DNA from: Methanobacteriota archaeon
Lineage (GTDB): Archaea > Thermoplasmatota > Poseidoniia > Poseidoniales > Thalassarchaeaceae
Reading direction: 5' to 3'
Assembly: GCA_002725475.1 (NCBI GenBank)
Contig: PBPH01000045.1
Location: 1 to 42,950, forward strand
DNA length: 42,950 nucleotides
Part shown: positions 1-7,660 of the stretch, in pieces
Layout: every line of letters starts with the position of its first letter
Position numbering within the stretch: the stretch's first letter is position 1
Position numbers and translations under genes: made by a program
The notes under the pieces: model-generated
What the model saw: the letters and a program-made list of their open reading frames with translations, nothing else
Database searches by the model: none
What the model was told of the DNA's origin: nothing

Positions 1-1181
1 ATCCTTTTACTACAATTGATGCAAATGTTGGAGTCACATATATTGCAACTAATTCTCCATGTGCTTGTAAGGAACTACGAGATAAAATTGAGAGTAGTGG
101 CAGAAAAGTAGATTCATCACGAGATGGCAGCATTTGCGAACCAAGGACAGGAGCTTGTAATGATTTTTCAAGACTGGTGCCAGTTACTCTTGTAGATGTA
201 GCAGGCCTTGTTCCTGGCGCTCATCAAGGGAGGGGTCGAGGAAACCAATTCCTTTCAGATTTAGCAAGTTGTGATGCGTTGATTCAGGTGGTAGATGCTT
301 CAGGTGGGACTGATATTGAGGGTAATCCAATTGGTTCGGGAGGGTCAAGGCCCGAGGATGAATACAAATTCTTGGTAGAAGAGTTGGCTGCCTGGATTGA
401 TGGAATCATTTCCAACGGCTGGGATAAGGCAATACGTAGAATTCAGACTGAAGGCGAATCAGGATTGGTTAATTTCCTTCATGACCAATTGACAGGTATT
501 GGGGCATCTCATAATGATGTACTTTTTTCAATGGATTCTTTCCGGAGAGAAAATACAGAATTGCCTACAATTAATGTATGGGGTTCTGAAGAAAGGCGTT
601 CATTATCAGACACCATTCGTCGCCAGTTATTTCCTTTATATGTGGCTGCAAACAAAGCCGATATTGCCGATGAAGGCACATTTTCTTCATTGAAGAATGA
701 AATTGAATCAACCGGCGGTTTATTTGTTCCTTGTAGCGCAGAATCCGAATTGGCTCTAAGAAGAGCATCAAAATCTGGAGTGATAACATACACTCCAGGA
801 GAAATACAATTCGGAGTCGATCCTAATGCTAATTTGAACGATGCTCAGGAAAAAGGCCTTTCCGAATTGGCAGATAGGCTTCAAAGATTAGGGGGCACGG
901 GTCTTAATGACTTGCTTACACAAGTAGTATATCAGAGACTTGAGCGAATCGTCGCATTTCCTGTTCAAGATGAAACACACTGGGCTGATGGGGATGGAAG
1001 AGTCCTTCCCGATGCACTTCTAGTACCCAGCGGAACTACTGCTAAGGGTCTAGCTTACGCTGTTCATACAGATTTGGGTGATGGATTTATTCGAGCATCA
1101 GATGCAAGAACTGGAAGAATAGTTGGTGCAGATTATGAATTAGAAGATGGAGCAATCATCAAAATTCATGCTAAAGTGTGA
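1..1181 (+). CDS. YchF/OBG-family GTPase, 5' end outside window
   Basis: The reading frame is open from the first base (first full codon at 3), so the gene begins upstream; 392 codons are present. The visible part starts in the G2 region (PFTTIDANVG), followed by the G3 motif DVAGLVPGAHQGRGRGN and a G4-type NKAD near codon 218. The C-terminal ~65 residues (from VLPDALLVPSG) match the TGS-like domain that closes OBG-family proteins. Only the P-loop and some 30 residues are missing. Family knowledge: these are ribosome-associated purine nucleotide hydrolases of the translation apparatus (COG0012). It converges on the SPFH gene at 1237. The family assignment is firm; the exact role in archaea is less so. 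Confidence 0.9.
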   Translation, partial: PFTTIDANVGVTYIATNSPCACKELRDKIESSGRKVDSSRDGSICEPRTGACNDFSRLVPVTLVDVAGLVPGAHQGRGRGNQFLSDLASCDALIQVVDASGGTDIEGNPIGSGGSRPEDEYKFLVEELAAWIDGIISNGWDKAIRRIQTEGESGLVNFLHDQLTGIGASHNDVLFSMDSFRRENTELPTINVWGSEERRSLSDTIRRQLFPLYVAANKADIADEGTFSSLKNEIESTGGLFVPCSAESELALRRASKSGVITYTPGEIQFGVDPNANLNDAQEKGLSELADRLQRLGGTGLNDLLTQVVYQRLERIVAFPVQDETHWADGDGRVLPDALLVPSGTTAKGLAYAVHTDLGDGFIRASDARTGRIVGADYELEDGAIIKIHAKV

Positions 1182-1236
1182 GCTACCCTTGCCTGATTCA
1201 GGGGGATGAGCCTTAAATCGAATCATTTGCAAATAT

Positions 1237-2271
1237 CTATTCCAAATCACCAAAATCAGGTGCCGGAGGCACATCTAACTGTGCAGGCGTTTCAGGCTCT
1301 GGTGGTACTTCAGTAACAGGCTCTTCTTCAACAACATTAGCCTCAACAACTTCAATATCTTGGACCTTAATTGAATCCAAGAATGCAGTATTTTCATCAT
1401 CGCTGTAATCTATAGGGGTGCGTGATTTACCACCACCTAGGTTGCCGTAATCATAAGGAAGAACAAGTGAGATTAGAGTATGTTGTTCCATCCCTAACTC
1501 TCCAACAGTCTGAAGTCTGCGAAGTTCTAGTAATTCTGGATTCTTTGCTAGTGTGTGTGCTGCATGTGCTAGGTTCTTAACAGCCTCAACTTCACCTTCT
1601 GCCCTTCGAATTCTTGCTCTACGCTCTCTTTGTGCCTCTGCTTCTCGAGCCATTGCACGTTGCATGTCGCTGGGAATCACCACATCTGTGATATCGATTC
1701 GAGAGATGTCTATTCCAAGTGGCCGACTGAAGTTATCCAGTACATCTTCCATTCTATGTGCTATGGTTTCTCGCTTAGATAGTAATTCGTCCAAGGTGTA
1801 TTCTCCAATTACAACACGTAGTGCTGACATTGTTGCTTGACGAATAACACTTGCAGGATCACTGACAGCTAATACTACCTTAGCAGGATCAATTACCTTC
1901 CAGTATACAACTCCATCAACTTTGATGCTTACATTGTCACGAGTAATGCAAATTTGACCAGGGATGTTTTCTGGCCGATCTCTAATGTCCACAGCTAGGA
2001 ACGTATCTATAATTGGCCAGCGGAAAGCAACTCCGACGTTATTCACCTTCTTGAATTTTCCAAAACGGAATTTTACTGCCCTTTCGTATTGGTCTAGAAC
2101 AGCAATCCATCCTCTACGTGGCCAAGTACCGCGTGGGGGGTGGGCAGTGGGCTCTCCTCCTGAAGCAGCAAACATGCCACCCGCTGCTTTCAATCCAAGG
2201 ATCATAAGTGCCCCAAAAAATCCAACAGCAACGCCACAACATAACTCAAACATCATGTCTTCTACAGCCAT
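1237..2271 (-). CDS. SPFH/band-7 membrane protein (stomatin-like), second of a pair
   Basis: 344 residues. A hydrophobic N-terminal segment (about residues 5-30) anchors it in the membrane. It is followed by a band-7 domain (about 45-260) with the usual WIAVLDQYERAVKFRFGKF opening and an Ala/Arg/Glu-rich helix (MAREAEAQRERRARIRRAEG) typical of the SPFH coiled coil. The last ~70 residues are acidic and proline-rich and are not part of the family core. I chose the ATG at 2271, seven bases after a strong AAAGGAGGTGG Shine-Dalgarno; a GTG at 2274 is the alternative. The start overlaps the stop of the upstream SPFH gene (TGATG), so the two are translationally coupled. Known role of the family: membrane microdomain scaffolds that often control proteases. 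Partner unknown here. Confidence 0.88.
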   Translation of the reverse strand: MAVEDMMFELCCGVAVGFFGALMILGLKAAGGMFAASGGEPTAHPPRGTWPRRGWIAVLDQYERAVKFRFGKFKKVNNVGVAFRWPIIDTFLAVDIRDRPENIPGQICITRDNVSIKVDGVVYWKVIDPAKVVLAVSDPASVIRQATMSALRVVIGEYTLDELLSKRETIAHRMEDVLDNFSRPLGIDISRIDITDVVIPSDMQRAMAREAEAQRERRARIRRAEGEVEAVKNLAHAAHTLAKNPELLELRRLQTVGELGMEQHTLISLVLPYDYGNLGGGKSRTPIDYSDDENTAFLDSIKVQDIEVVEANVVEEEPVTEVPPEPETPAQLDVPPAPDFGDLE

Positions 2272-3068
2272 CACTTACCACCTCCTTTCAAGAATTCACC
2301 TAAAGGACCGCTAGAAAAATCTAGAATTGTATCAGGTAGCATCATTATTCGAGTGGCATTATTTTCCGCACCAACCTCAGAAAGAACTTGCAAACGTCGT
2401 AGTTCCATTAATGCAGGGAATCGGGCGAATAGTTCCTGCGCTTCTGCTAACTTAGACGCGGCTTCTCTCTCTGCCCCCGCCTTGATGACTCTGGCTCTTG
2501 CCTCTCTATCAGCTTCAGCTTCCTTCGCCATTGCTCTAGTCAAGTCGTGAGGAAGTTGCATATCTGTCAATTCAACGTGTAGTACGTGGATACCCCAAGG
2601 ATCTGTTGCATCATCTAGGTTACTACGAATGCGCTCAGCAACTTCTTCTCTCTCTTGGAGTGCAGTATCGAGTGGCACTGATCCAACAACATCTCTCAGA
2701 GCACCCATTGCTGCCATACCAATTGATGCGCGGGCATTGGTGACCTTGTTGACAGCATCCCCAGGATCTCTTACCCGATAGAATACAACAGCATCAATGC
2801 TTAGAGATATGTTATCCTTGGTAACCACTGATTGTCCAGGGACATCGTTGGTAAGCATTCTAAGATCCCATCTAACCAACCGGTCAAAGACTGGAATTAC
2901 AAATCGAATTCCGGGTTTCAAAACACCTTTATACACACCCAGTCGAAATACAACGGCACCTTCCCATTGCCTGATAATTTTTAGAAAACTACCAATCATC
3001 AAGATTAAAGCAAATGTTAGCACCATCATTGCAAAAAAAGTTGCAGCCATGTCTATCGGACAAGACAT
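2271..3068 (-). CDS. SPFH/band-7 membrane protein (stomatin-like), first of a pair
   Basis: 265 residues. One N-terminal membrane helix (about residues 8-30) leads into a band-7 domain with IIRQWEGAVVFRLGVYKG, the conserved VRWDLR/DNISLSIDAVVFYRV strands, and an Ala/Glu/Arg-rich helix (MAKEAEADREARARVIKAGA). Its length is that of a plain stomatin/prohibitin-like protein. It is a paralogue of the next gene, which overlaps its stop codon, suggesting the two form a hetero-oligomeric ring; that is inference. The start at 3068 is an ATG; an internal ATG at 3050 (MAATFF) would shorten the leader by six residues and keep the membrane helix. No nfeD-type partner gene is adjacent. Confidence 0.88.
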   Translation of the reverse strand: MSCPIDMAATFFAMMVLTFALILMIGSFLKIIRQWEGAVVFRLGVYKGVLKPGIRFVIPVFDRLVRWDLRMLTNDVPGQSVVTKDNISLSIDAVVFYRVRDPGDAVNKVTNARASIGMAAMGALRDVVGSVPLDTALQEREEVAERIRSNLDDATDPWGIHVLHVELTDMQLPHDLTRAMAKEAEADREARARVIKAGAEREAASKLAEAQELFARFPALMELRRLQVLSEVGAENNATRIMMLPDTILDFSSGPLGEFLKGGGK

Positions 3069-3115
3069 TACGTTATGATACTTAGTACTCCATTATCATG
3101 AAGAAAATTTTGGAT

Positions 3116-3859
3116 TCAAATTTTGAAAGCCAACCAATCTATTACTTGTTGCATAAATTTCGAATTATCTCCTTGTTCAATATATCCATTGGCAGCGATA
3201 TTACTGTCACCAATTACAAATAATCGGCCGCTCATTTCACTTGCCGCAGCTATTGTAAGCTCACCTTGAATTTCATCATCATCTAATTCTGAATCTAAGT
3301 CTAAGTCCCCAAAGGAAGAAGGAGATGTGGCTGCAACAGAAACTGCAGGTTCGCTAACTTGAAGAGAACACCCAGAGAAATAAATCAATTCGTTAATGTC
3401 TGAAGTAATTGGGTGTGAAGAAAAGTTTGTCACTCTGACATAATGGGGTATTTCTTCCTCTCCAAGAATAATACCTCCTAGTTCAACTTTCTGAGTAACG
3501 TTCTCTTGATGATCAGTGACTCTATCTTTTTGAATTTCAATGCCAAATGGTTTTGTAAATTCGTTTAGATAATCTACGTGTCCAAACAAATCGCCCCATT
3601 CGGCTAAAAGTAGCACAGATTTACCACTCCTTAGATGTGATTGAAGAGACATCATTTCTTCCACAGAGAATCGCTCTTTGGGAAATGGTATCACAACTAC
3701 ATCCCACGGAAGATGTTCACTGGTATCATATTCAGATTTGATAATTTCAAGTTCGTGATTTCCTTTTTCTAAAATAGAAGCAAGTGAAGAGAGGCCGTCA
3801 GCCTCAGGATTTGCCATCGAGGAACCCATGTGATATTCATCGAATCCGATGAGTGCCAC
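3116..3859 (-). CDS. DUF4350/GldG-like Rossmann-type protein, function unknown
   Basis: 247 residues, no signal peptide or membrane helix. The start is GTG at 3859, preceded by AAGGTGAAA. The N-terminus IGFDEYHMGSS resembles the FDExH opening of DUF4350 and GldG/IFT52-like domains, and LQSHLRSGKSVLLLAEWGD (about residues 90-108) matches their 'long gap, G-x-LLLL' strand. Residues ~185-205 are an acidic low-complexity insert (DLDLDSELDDDE), followed by a second conserved-looking strand, SGRLFVIGDSNIAANGY. In other organisms such domains sit in ABC-transporter-linked or membrane-associated glutamine-amidotransferase-like proteins without a proven activity. It lies 11 bases after a membrane-anchored protein and 47 before the SPFH pair, so a membrane-associated complex is plausible. 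Confidence 0.55.
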   Translation of the reverse strand: MALIGFDEYHMGSSMANPEADGLSSLASILEKGNHELEIIKSEYDTSEHLPWDVVVIPFPKERFSVEEMMSLQSHLRSGKSVLLLAEWGDLFGHVDYLNEFTKPFGIEIQKDRVTDHQENVTQKVELGGIILGEEEIPHYVRVTNFSSHPITSDINELIYFSGCSLQVSEPAVSVAATSPSSFGDLDLDSELDDDEIQGELTIAAASEMSGRLFVIGDSNIAANGYIEQGDNSKFMQQVIDWLAFKI

Positions 3860-3870
3860 TTATTTCACCT

Positions 3871-4545
3871 TCAGAGTTCTTCAGCCACTGCTGTAATATC
3901 AAGGGTGTATAGCACTGCTCTCCAAGATACTGTAACATCTTCATCACTGTCTATTACTCCCCCCACCAATCCAGCTGGACCAATTGTATTTACATCCATT
4001 GTAACTGATGTCAGCCATTCTCCTCTTCCACTGCCATTATCGTTCCATTTTGCTTCTATTTCAGATTTAGTCACGCCATCAGCAATATATCCCTCACCAT
4101 TGAATTCTGGAGTAATTTGTATTGAAAATTCAGCAGCAACCCCATTACAACTTCCAGATGCAGATTCATCATCAGGTGTTCCTGAAACTCCTGAGAAATC
4201 CGTCTCTACATCAACGGCGTCCATACCTGGCCCCGGTCCCGGTTCATCATTATCATTGCAGCTAACAGTAATCTCAACATATCCAATCATCATATCTGAT
4301 TCTAAATCAAAGTAGTAATCTCCTTGTTCCCCATCACCTAAGTTCATGGTTTCTTCTGAAGTCAAATTATCTTGAATGAAATTTACTTGCCATCTGGCTT
4401 TTGCACCACTTGCCCCACCACCAGTAGCATCAGCACTATTAGCCATCACAGAAAAGTAGGCAGGGAATACGATGGCAAAGACTACTGAAACTACCCAGAT
4501 AGTGATTGCTCTTTGCGAGCCGAACAACTTCTCGGACAACGACAA
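3871..4545 (-). CDS. Membrane-anchored extracytoplasmic protein of unknown function
   Basis: 224 residues. A short basic N-terminus (SLSEKLFGSQR) is followed by one membrane helix (AITIWVVSVVFAIVFPAYFSVM, about 13-34). The remainder is predicted outside the cell: Gly/Asp/Glu-rich, beta-like, with a pair of cysteines (TVSCND ... SGSCNG) that could form a disulfide, and a Gly-Pro repeat between them. No known domain recognised. The start is TTG at 4545 (a second TTG lies six bases on); there is no ATG for 33 codons, and GAGGTGAGGG lies immediately upstream. That Shine-Dalgarno can pair with CACCT further upstream (see regulatory entry). It is followed after 11 bases by the DUF4350-like gene, so they are very likely co-transcribed. 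Confidence 0.7.
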   Translation of the reverse strand: MSLSEKLFGSQRAITIWVVSVVFAIVFPAYFSVMANSADATGGGASGAKARWQVNFIQDNLTSEETMNLGDGEQGDYYFDLESDMMIGYVEITVSCNDNDEPGPGPGMDAVDVETDFSGVSGTPDDESASGSCNGVAAEFSIQITPEFNGEGYIADGVTKSEIEAKWNDNGSGRGEWLTSVTMDVNTIGPAGLVGGVIDSDEDVTVSWRAVLYTLDITAVAEEL

Positions 4546-4550
4546 ACCCT

Positions 4551-4566
4551 CACCTCAAATTAGGTG
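4551..4566 (-). promoter_or_regulatory. Hairpin that can cover the SD of the TTG-started gene
   Basis: On the minus strand CACCT (4566-4562) is followed six bases later by AGGTG (4555-4551), the core of the Shine-Dalgarno for the TTG start at 4545. Pairing of the two would hide the ribosome site. The stem has five base pairs. Seen directly; the regulatory meaning is inferred. Confidence 0.35.
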
Positions 4567-4591
4567 GGCCGCTCCTAAGTTATCAATGTGA

Positions 4592-4602
4592 CACCGAAGG
4601 TG
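4592..4602 (-). terminator. Small hairpin after the gene at 4605
   Basis: CACC-GAA-GGTG lies two bases beyond the stop of the minus-strand gene at 4605-5123. It is a 4-bp stem with a three-base loop and no T-run after it. It could be a processing or pausing site between this gene and the next; weak evidence. Confidence 0.2.
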
Positions 4603-4604
4603 AT

Positions 4605-5123
4605 TCACTCTTCTTCATCCACTACTTCCCAATTTTCAGGTGGCCAATCAGGTAAATCAGAGGCTGGCCAGGCCCCTTTTTTGGTGTTAATTCCTTGTTT
4701 TCTGAACGTTTTCTTTGAGCGCCCCCAAACAGGTAATAGAAATCCAATAGTGGATCGTTGGCCAAACGACCATTTCCATGGACATTTGGGAAGTCTCGCA
4801 GTCCATTGTGCAAACAGAACTCGCCACTCTTCTTCAAGATGGTTTGGTATCAACCATTCAATCACAGTCAATGCTCCTGCGGAGCCTTGAACATGGCTAT
4901 ATGCTTCCATTGCAACATCTTTTAGAGGTCCATTTTCAATTACAAGACCAATAGTTCGAGCTCCCTGAGCTAAAGGAACAATCACGGCCCATCTGTCAAC
5001 TAATCTACTACCTTGTATTCTACGACCTGACCAATTTGCCTCTACCACCAGTTCTCGCAGTGCTCGAACTGCATCAGTTGGTGAGATGCAAGCCTCAACT
5101 TTGAGATGACGGGGTACGCTCAC
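4605..5123 (-). CDS. Conserved-looking cytosolic protein of unknown function
   Basis: 172 residues, not recognised. The start is GTG at 5123, preceded by GAGGGCTGGGT; the next in-frame Met is more than 80 residues in. The N-terminal half looks like an alpha/beta domain (ACISPTDAVRALRELVVEANWSG, then VDRWAVIVPLAQGARTIGLVIENGPL), similar in texture to small SRPBCC or DUF1499-like folds, but no diagnostic motif is present. The C-terminal half is Trp-rich (PKCPWKWSFGQRS, LPDWPPENWEVV). No membrane helix. It is the first gene of the minus-strand run that leads into the membrane-anchored protein, the DUF4350-like protein and the SPFH pair, 59 bases upstream of the TTG start. A role in that cluster is inference from position only. 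Confidence 0.6.
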   Translation of the reverse strand: MSVPRHLKVEACISPTDAVRALRELVVEANWSGRRIQGSRLVDRWAVIVPLAQGARTIGLVIENGPLKDVAMEAYSHVQGSAGALTVIEWLIPNHLEEEWRVLFAQWTARLPKCPWKWSFGQRSTIGFLLPVWGRSKKTFRKQGINTKKGAWPASDLPDWPPENWEVVDEEE

Positions 5124-5250
5124 ACCCAGCCCTCTAGTGTTTCAGTCATATCGATTTCCAACTTTAGTTCTGAAAACAAGGTATAGTAGCATCTACACTG
5201 CTTAGCATACCGCGAATAGCGGTGGGCGAATTTCATCGATTGTTTGTTAC

Positions 5251-5559
5251 TCAGCCAAACAGAGAGCCAAGACCCTCGAAGCCAGCGCCGTCATCTTCTT
5301 CTTCCTCTTCAGCAGCTGCTTCCTCAGCGGGAGCAGCGTCTGCAGCGGCAGATGCGGCAGCTGGAGCGGCCGCAACAGGTGCTGCTATAGCAGCACTCAT
5401 TGCTTCACCGATGTCAACGTCACTCAGACTGGCGACTAGTGCTTTCACACGTGCGTCGTCAGCAGATACGCCTGCGGCCTTTAGGACCGCACCGACATTC
5501 TTCTCATTGATCTCATTCTCAGCCGAATGCAACAACATTGCAGTATATACATATTCCAT
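5251..5559 (-). CDS. rpl12: Ribosomal stalk protein P1/L12 (archaeal)
   Basis: 102 residues, the normal length for archaeal P1. The N-terminal helical dimerisation domain (MEYVYTAMLLHSAENEINE ... ALVASLSDVDIGEAM) is followed by an Ala-rich hinge, then a run of Glu/Asp and the conserved C-terminal tail with FEGLGSLFG. The protein forms dimers that bind the helical spine of P0 and recruit translational GTPases through the tail. Start ATG at 5559 with GGAAGTGA eight bases before it. It is the last gene of the rpl11-rpl1-rplP0-rpl12 operon. The tail matches the P0 tail (FGGLGDLFG), as expected. The 127 bases after it hold a 5-bp inverted repeat (ACCGC-GAATA-GCGGT near 5208-5222) and presumably the promoter for the gene at 5123. 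Confidence 0.96.
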   Translation of the reverse strand: MEYVYTAMLLHSAENEINEKNVGAVLKAAGVSADDARVKALVASLSDVDIGEAMSAAIAAPVAAAPAAASAAADAAPAEEAAAEEEEEDDGAGFEGLGSLFG

Positions 5560-5575
5560 TTTTTTTCACTTCCTT

Positions 5576-6586
5576 TTAACCAAATAGGTCTCCAAGTCCG
5601 CCAAAATTGGCATCCTCTTCTTCCTCCTCAGCCTCTTCTTCCACCGCTTCTTCCTCAGGAGCGGCTTCGGTTGGTGCTGAGGCGACAGCTGCTGCTGTAG
5701 CCCCAAGCATACTCGACAATTCTTCGTCGAGTGCTGAGGAATCTAATTGGCCTGCTAGGGCCATTGCCCGCGAGTTAGCGCGGGAGATGAATAGAGGCAT
5801 GGTTTCACTATTTGTAATTCCAGCCTCAACAGCAACAGAGAGTGCCTCACTCTTTGCCTTTGATATGAGTGTGTTCATAGTTTCTGGAGTGAACCAGCGA
5901 ATATTGCAAGCTACGTTGAAGGATGCTGACACTGCCTGGGCAATATTACTACGGAAGCCATCAAGGTCTAGGTCTAGATTTTCAGGTGGCATTAGCACTC
6001 CATCTTGAACAGCACCACAGAGGATAATTCCAATTTCGATAGGCTTGATTCCAAGTTTATCTAACATTAAACCTAATTCAACGGGTATTTCTTCACCTTT
6101 ATTGACTGCAGTAACAGTTTTTTGGATAATGACTTTTCCTTTGTCGATTTTTGCAGGAATTCCTACAGCTGATAATTCACCAACTATAGGGCCTGGTGCG
6201 AAATCAGTTTCTCCCATTTCAACAATGATGTCTTCAGGGGCAATATCTCCAGCCTTGGCTGAACGTCCAGTACGGGTTTTTTCCAATTCATTGAAAAGTT
6301 GGAATGGGCTTAGTACTGAGGTATGTACAATGACTGGTTGTTCAGCCTTGCTCATCATCTCCTCTAACATTGTAAGGTCATATCCTACTTCTTTCCAAGC
6401 TAGACGGAAAAGGCTCTTTTTGGCCATCATCATTGTCATACGATCTCTAAGCTCTCTTCTCATACCAAGCATTGCTGTAGCTGGCACTCCTGTCGTATCT
6501 ACAACCCCAAATACCCCGTCTTGCTGAAGCATTTCCACTAGTGAGGAAACGGTGTCTTTCTTCCAACTGGCTGCCTTAGGAATCAT
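5576..6586 (-). CDS. rplP0: Ribosomal stalk protein P0 (L10e/uL10)
   Basis: 336 residues, typical for archaeal P0. The N-terminal domain binds 23S rRNA with L11; KGKVIIQKTVTAVNKGEEIP and LGIKPIEIGIIL are the conserved strands of the P0 insertion domain. The middle region (about 200-290) is the helical spine for P1/L12 dimers. The protein ends in an acidic hinge and FGGLGDLFG, the GTPase-recruiting tail shared with L12. The start ATG at 6586 overlaps the L1 stop by four bases (ATGA). In this genome its usual partner, the L11 N-terminal domain, is absent from the adjacent L11 gene (see 7281), so the contact surface of the stalk base should differ. Confidence 0.96.
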   Translation of the reverse strand: MIPKAASWKKDTVSSLVEMLQQDGVFGVVDTTGVPATAMLGMRRELRDRMTMMMAKKSLFRLAWKEVGYDLTMLEEMMSKAEQPVIVHTSVLSPFQLFNELEKTRTGRSAKAGDIAPEDIIVEMGETDFAPGPIVGELSAVGIPAKIDKGKVIIQKTVTAVNKGEEIPVELGLMLDKLGIKPIEIGIILCGAVQDGVLMPPENLDLDLDGFRSNIAQAVSASFNVACNIRWFTPETMNTLISKAKSEALSVAVEAGITNSETMPLFISRANSRAMALAGQLDSSALDEELSSMLGATAAAVASAPTEAAPEEEAVEEEAEEEEEDANFGGLGDLFG

Positions 6587-7284
6587 GATGCTTCAACCTC
6601 CACTTTTACAGAAGGGCCCATACTAGTCTTGATGTATAGGGAACGAATGTTACCAGCGCCTCTTTCTAATTTTGAAGTTACACGCTTCCACATTTCCATA
6701 GCATTTGCAGAGATATCTTCTTCAGATTGGGAACGAGAACCAACAATAGTATGGAATGTAACTTTATCACGGCTTCTAATTATGGCTGTGCTTTCCAATC
6801 CTGTTGCTATTGCAGCGGGATCAACGTTGGGGGGTACTGGTCGAGGCATTTTTCCTCTTGGTCCCAGTACAATTCCAAGGAATCGACCAATCGTTGCCAT
6901 GTGAGGTACTTCAGATAAGAAAAAGTCATGTTTGTTAGCCAATTTTCTTGCTTTTTGTCTGTTGCCGCCCAAATCTTCTATTTTAGAGGGGTCAATAATA
7001 ACAAGGCCTGCCTTTTTTGCTTTAGTGGCCATTTCTCCACTAGCGAAAATAGCAATGCTGACATCCTTGCCCCTTCCACGTGGAAGGCGGACATTTTCTT
7101 CAATTCTGTTCGATGGATTTTTTAAATCCACATCTTTGATGGTGAAAGCCATCTCAATACTTTCGACGAATTTACGCTCGGGTGCTGTTTCCAGCGCCTC
7201 TTTGATTGCTGAATTTATTTGTTCTTCCATATTTCTCACCTCTGCGGTCTGCGAGGTAACCCTCTCCCGCAATTCGTGAATCAA
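6583..7284 (-). CDS. rpl1: Ribosomal protein L1 (uL1)
   Basis: 233 residues. The two-domain L1 fold is visible: the outer strand region carries FASGEMATKAKKAGLVIIDP, and the conserved signature region reads GIVLGPRGKMPRPVPPNVDP (about residues 137-156). L1 binds the mobile stalk of 23S rRNA and helps E-site tRNA release. In several archaea it also represses its own operon by binding its mRNA; I did not identify such a site with confidence here. Both gene junctions are four-base overlaps (ATGA) with rpl11 upstream and rplP0 downstream, which indicates translational coupling. An N-terminal helix of about 25 residues precedes the core and is unremarkable for the group. Confidence 0.95.
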   Translation of the reverse strand: MIHELRERVTSQTAEVRNMEEQINSAIKEALETAPERKFVESIEMAFTIKDVDLKNPSNRIEENVRLPRGRGKDVSIAIFASGEMATKAKKAGLVIIDPSKIEDLGGNRQKARKLANKHDFFLSEVPHMATIGRFLGIVLGPRGKMPRPVPPNVDPAAIATGLESTAIIRSRDKVTFHTIVGSRSQSEEDISANAMEMWKRVTSKLERGAGNIRSLYIKTSMGPSVKVEVEAS

Positions 7285-7586
7285 CTGAATCTATCGTCAT
7301 ATTCTCCTGTTTTCACCTTCGTAATGAACTCTTTTGGCGTAATACCCTCAATATAGCATCGCATCGAGACACAAGTTCCCATGACTTCTAGCGATCTAGC
7401 TTTGACGTTTTTGCCAGTCAAATCAGCAGCTTTCTCATTTGAGATAGTAATGATTTGATCGAGTGTAATATTATGGACTGCTGGGTCTGAACCAGTATCA
7501 ATTTCGCCTTCCCAAGAACCGTTGAACTTAATGCCCTTTCCAATTACTGCTGTTCGAATTCTTCTAGCAGTCCAGTTGTCTGACAT
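7281..7586 (-). CDS. rpl11: Ribosomal protein L11 (uL11), C-terminal rRNA-binding domain only
   Basis: 101 residues, whereas archaeal L11 is normally about 160. The C-terminal ~70 residues match L11 well: TLDQIITISNEKAADLTG, the hallmark MGTCVSMRCYIEG and the ending TGEYDDRF. The first ~30 residues (SDNWTARRIRTAVIGKGIKF) do not resemble the L11 N-terminal domain, which normally starts with a Gly/Pro-rich GPPLGP motif. The start is secure: GAGGTGA lies just upstream of the ATG, and an in-frame stop occurs four codons before it. Only 74 bases separate it from the spt5 stop, too few for a lost domain. It is first in the rpl11-rpl1-rplP0-rpl12 operon and overlaps rpl1 by four bases. The missing domain normally contacts P0 and elongation factors. 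Confidence 0.88.
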   Translation of the reverse strand: MSDNWTARRIRTAVIGKGIKFNGSWEGEIDTGSDPAVHNITLDQIITISNEKAADLTGKNVKARSLEVMGTCVSMRCYIEGITPKEFITKVKTGEYDDRFS

Positions 7587-7628
7587 TGATTCACCTCATT
7601 GTTTGGGTTCCGGCCGACCTACTTCCTC

Positions 7629-7636
7629 TATTTAAC
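7629..7636 (-). promoter_or_regulatory. Probable BoxA/TATA for the rpl11 operon
   Basis: The minus strand reads GTTAAATA about 43-50 bases before the rpl11 ATG, a good archaeal TATA-like box. Transcription would begin about 20 bases before the ATG and include the GAGGTGA ribosome site. A T-run (GTTTTTCG, about 7645-7653) between this box and the spt5 stop could terminate the upstream transcript. Confidence 0.45.
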
Positions 7637-7660
7637 CGCCGCGAAAAACACAATCTTCGC

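Noticed and set aside
5222..5587. Plus-strand 121-codon ORF opposite rpl12
   Set aside because: Ser/Ala-rich antisense of the Ala/Glu hinge of L12; a compositional shadow.
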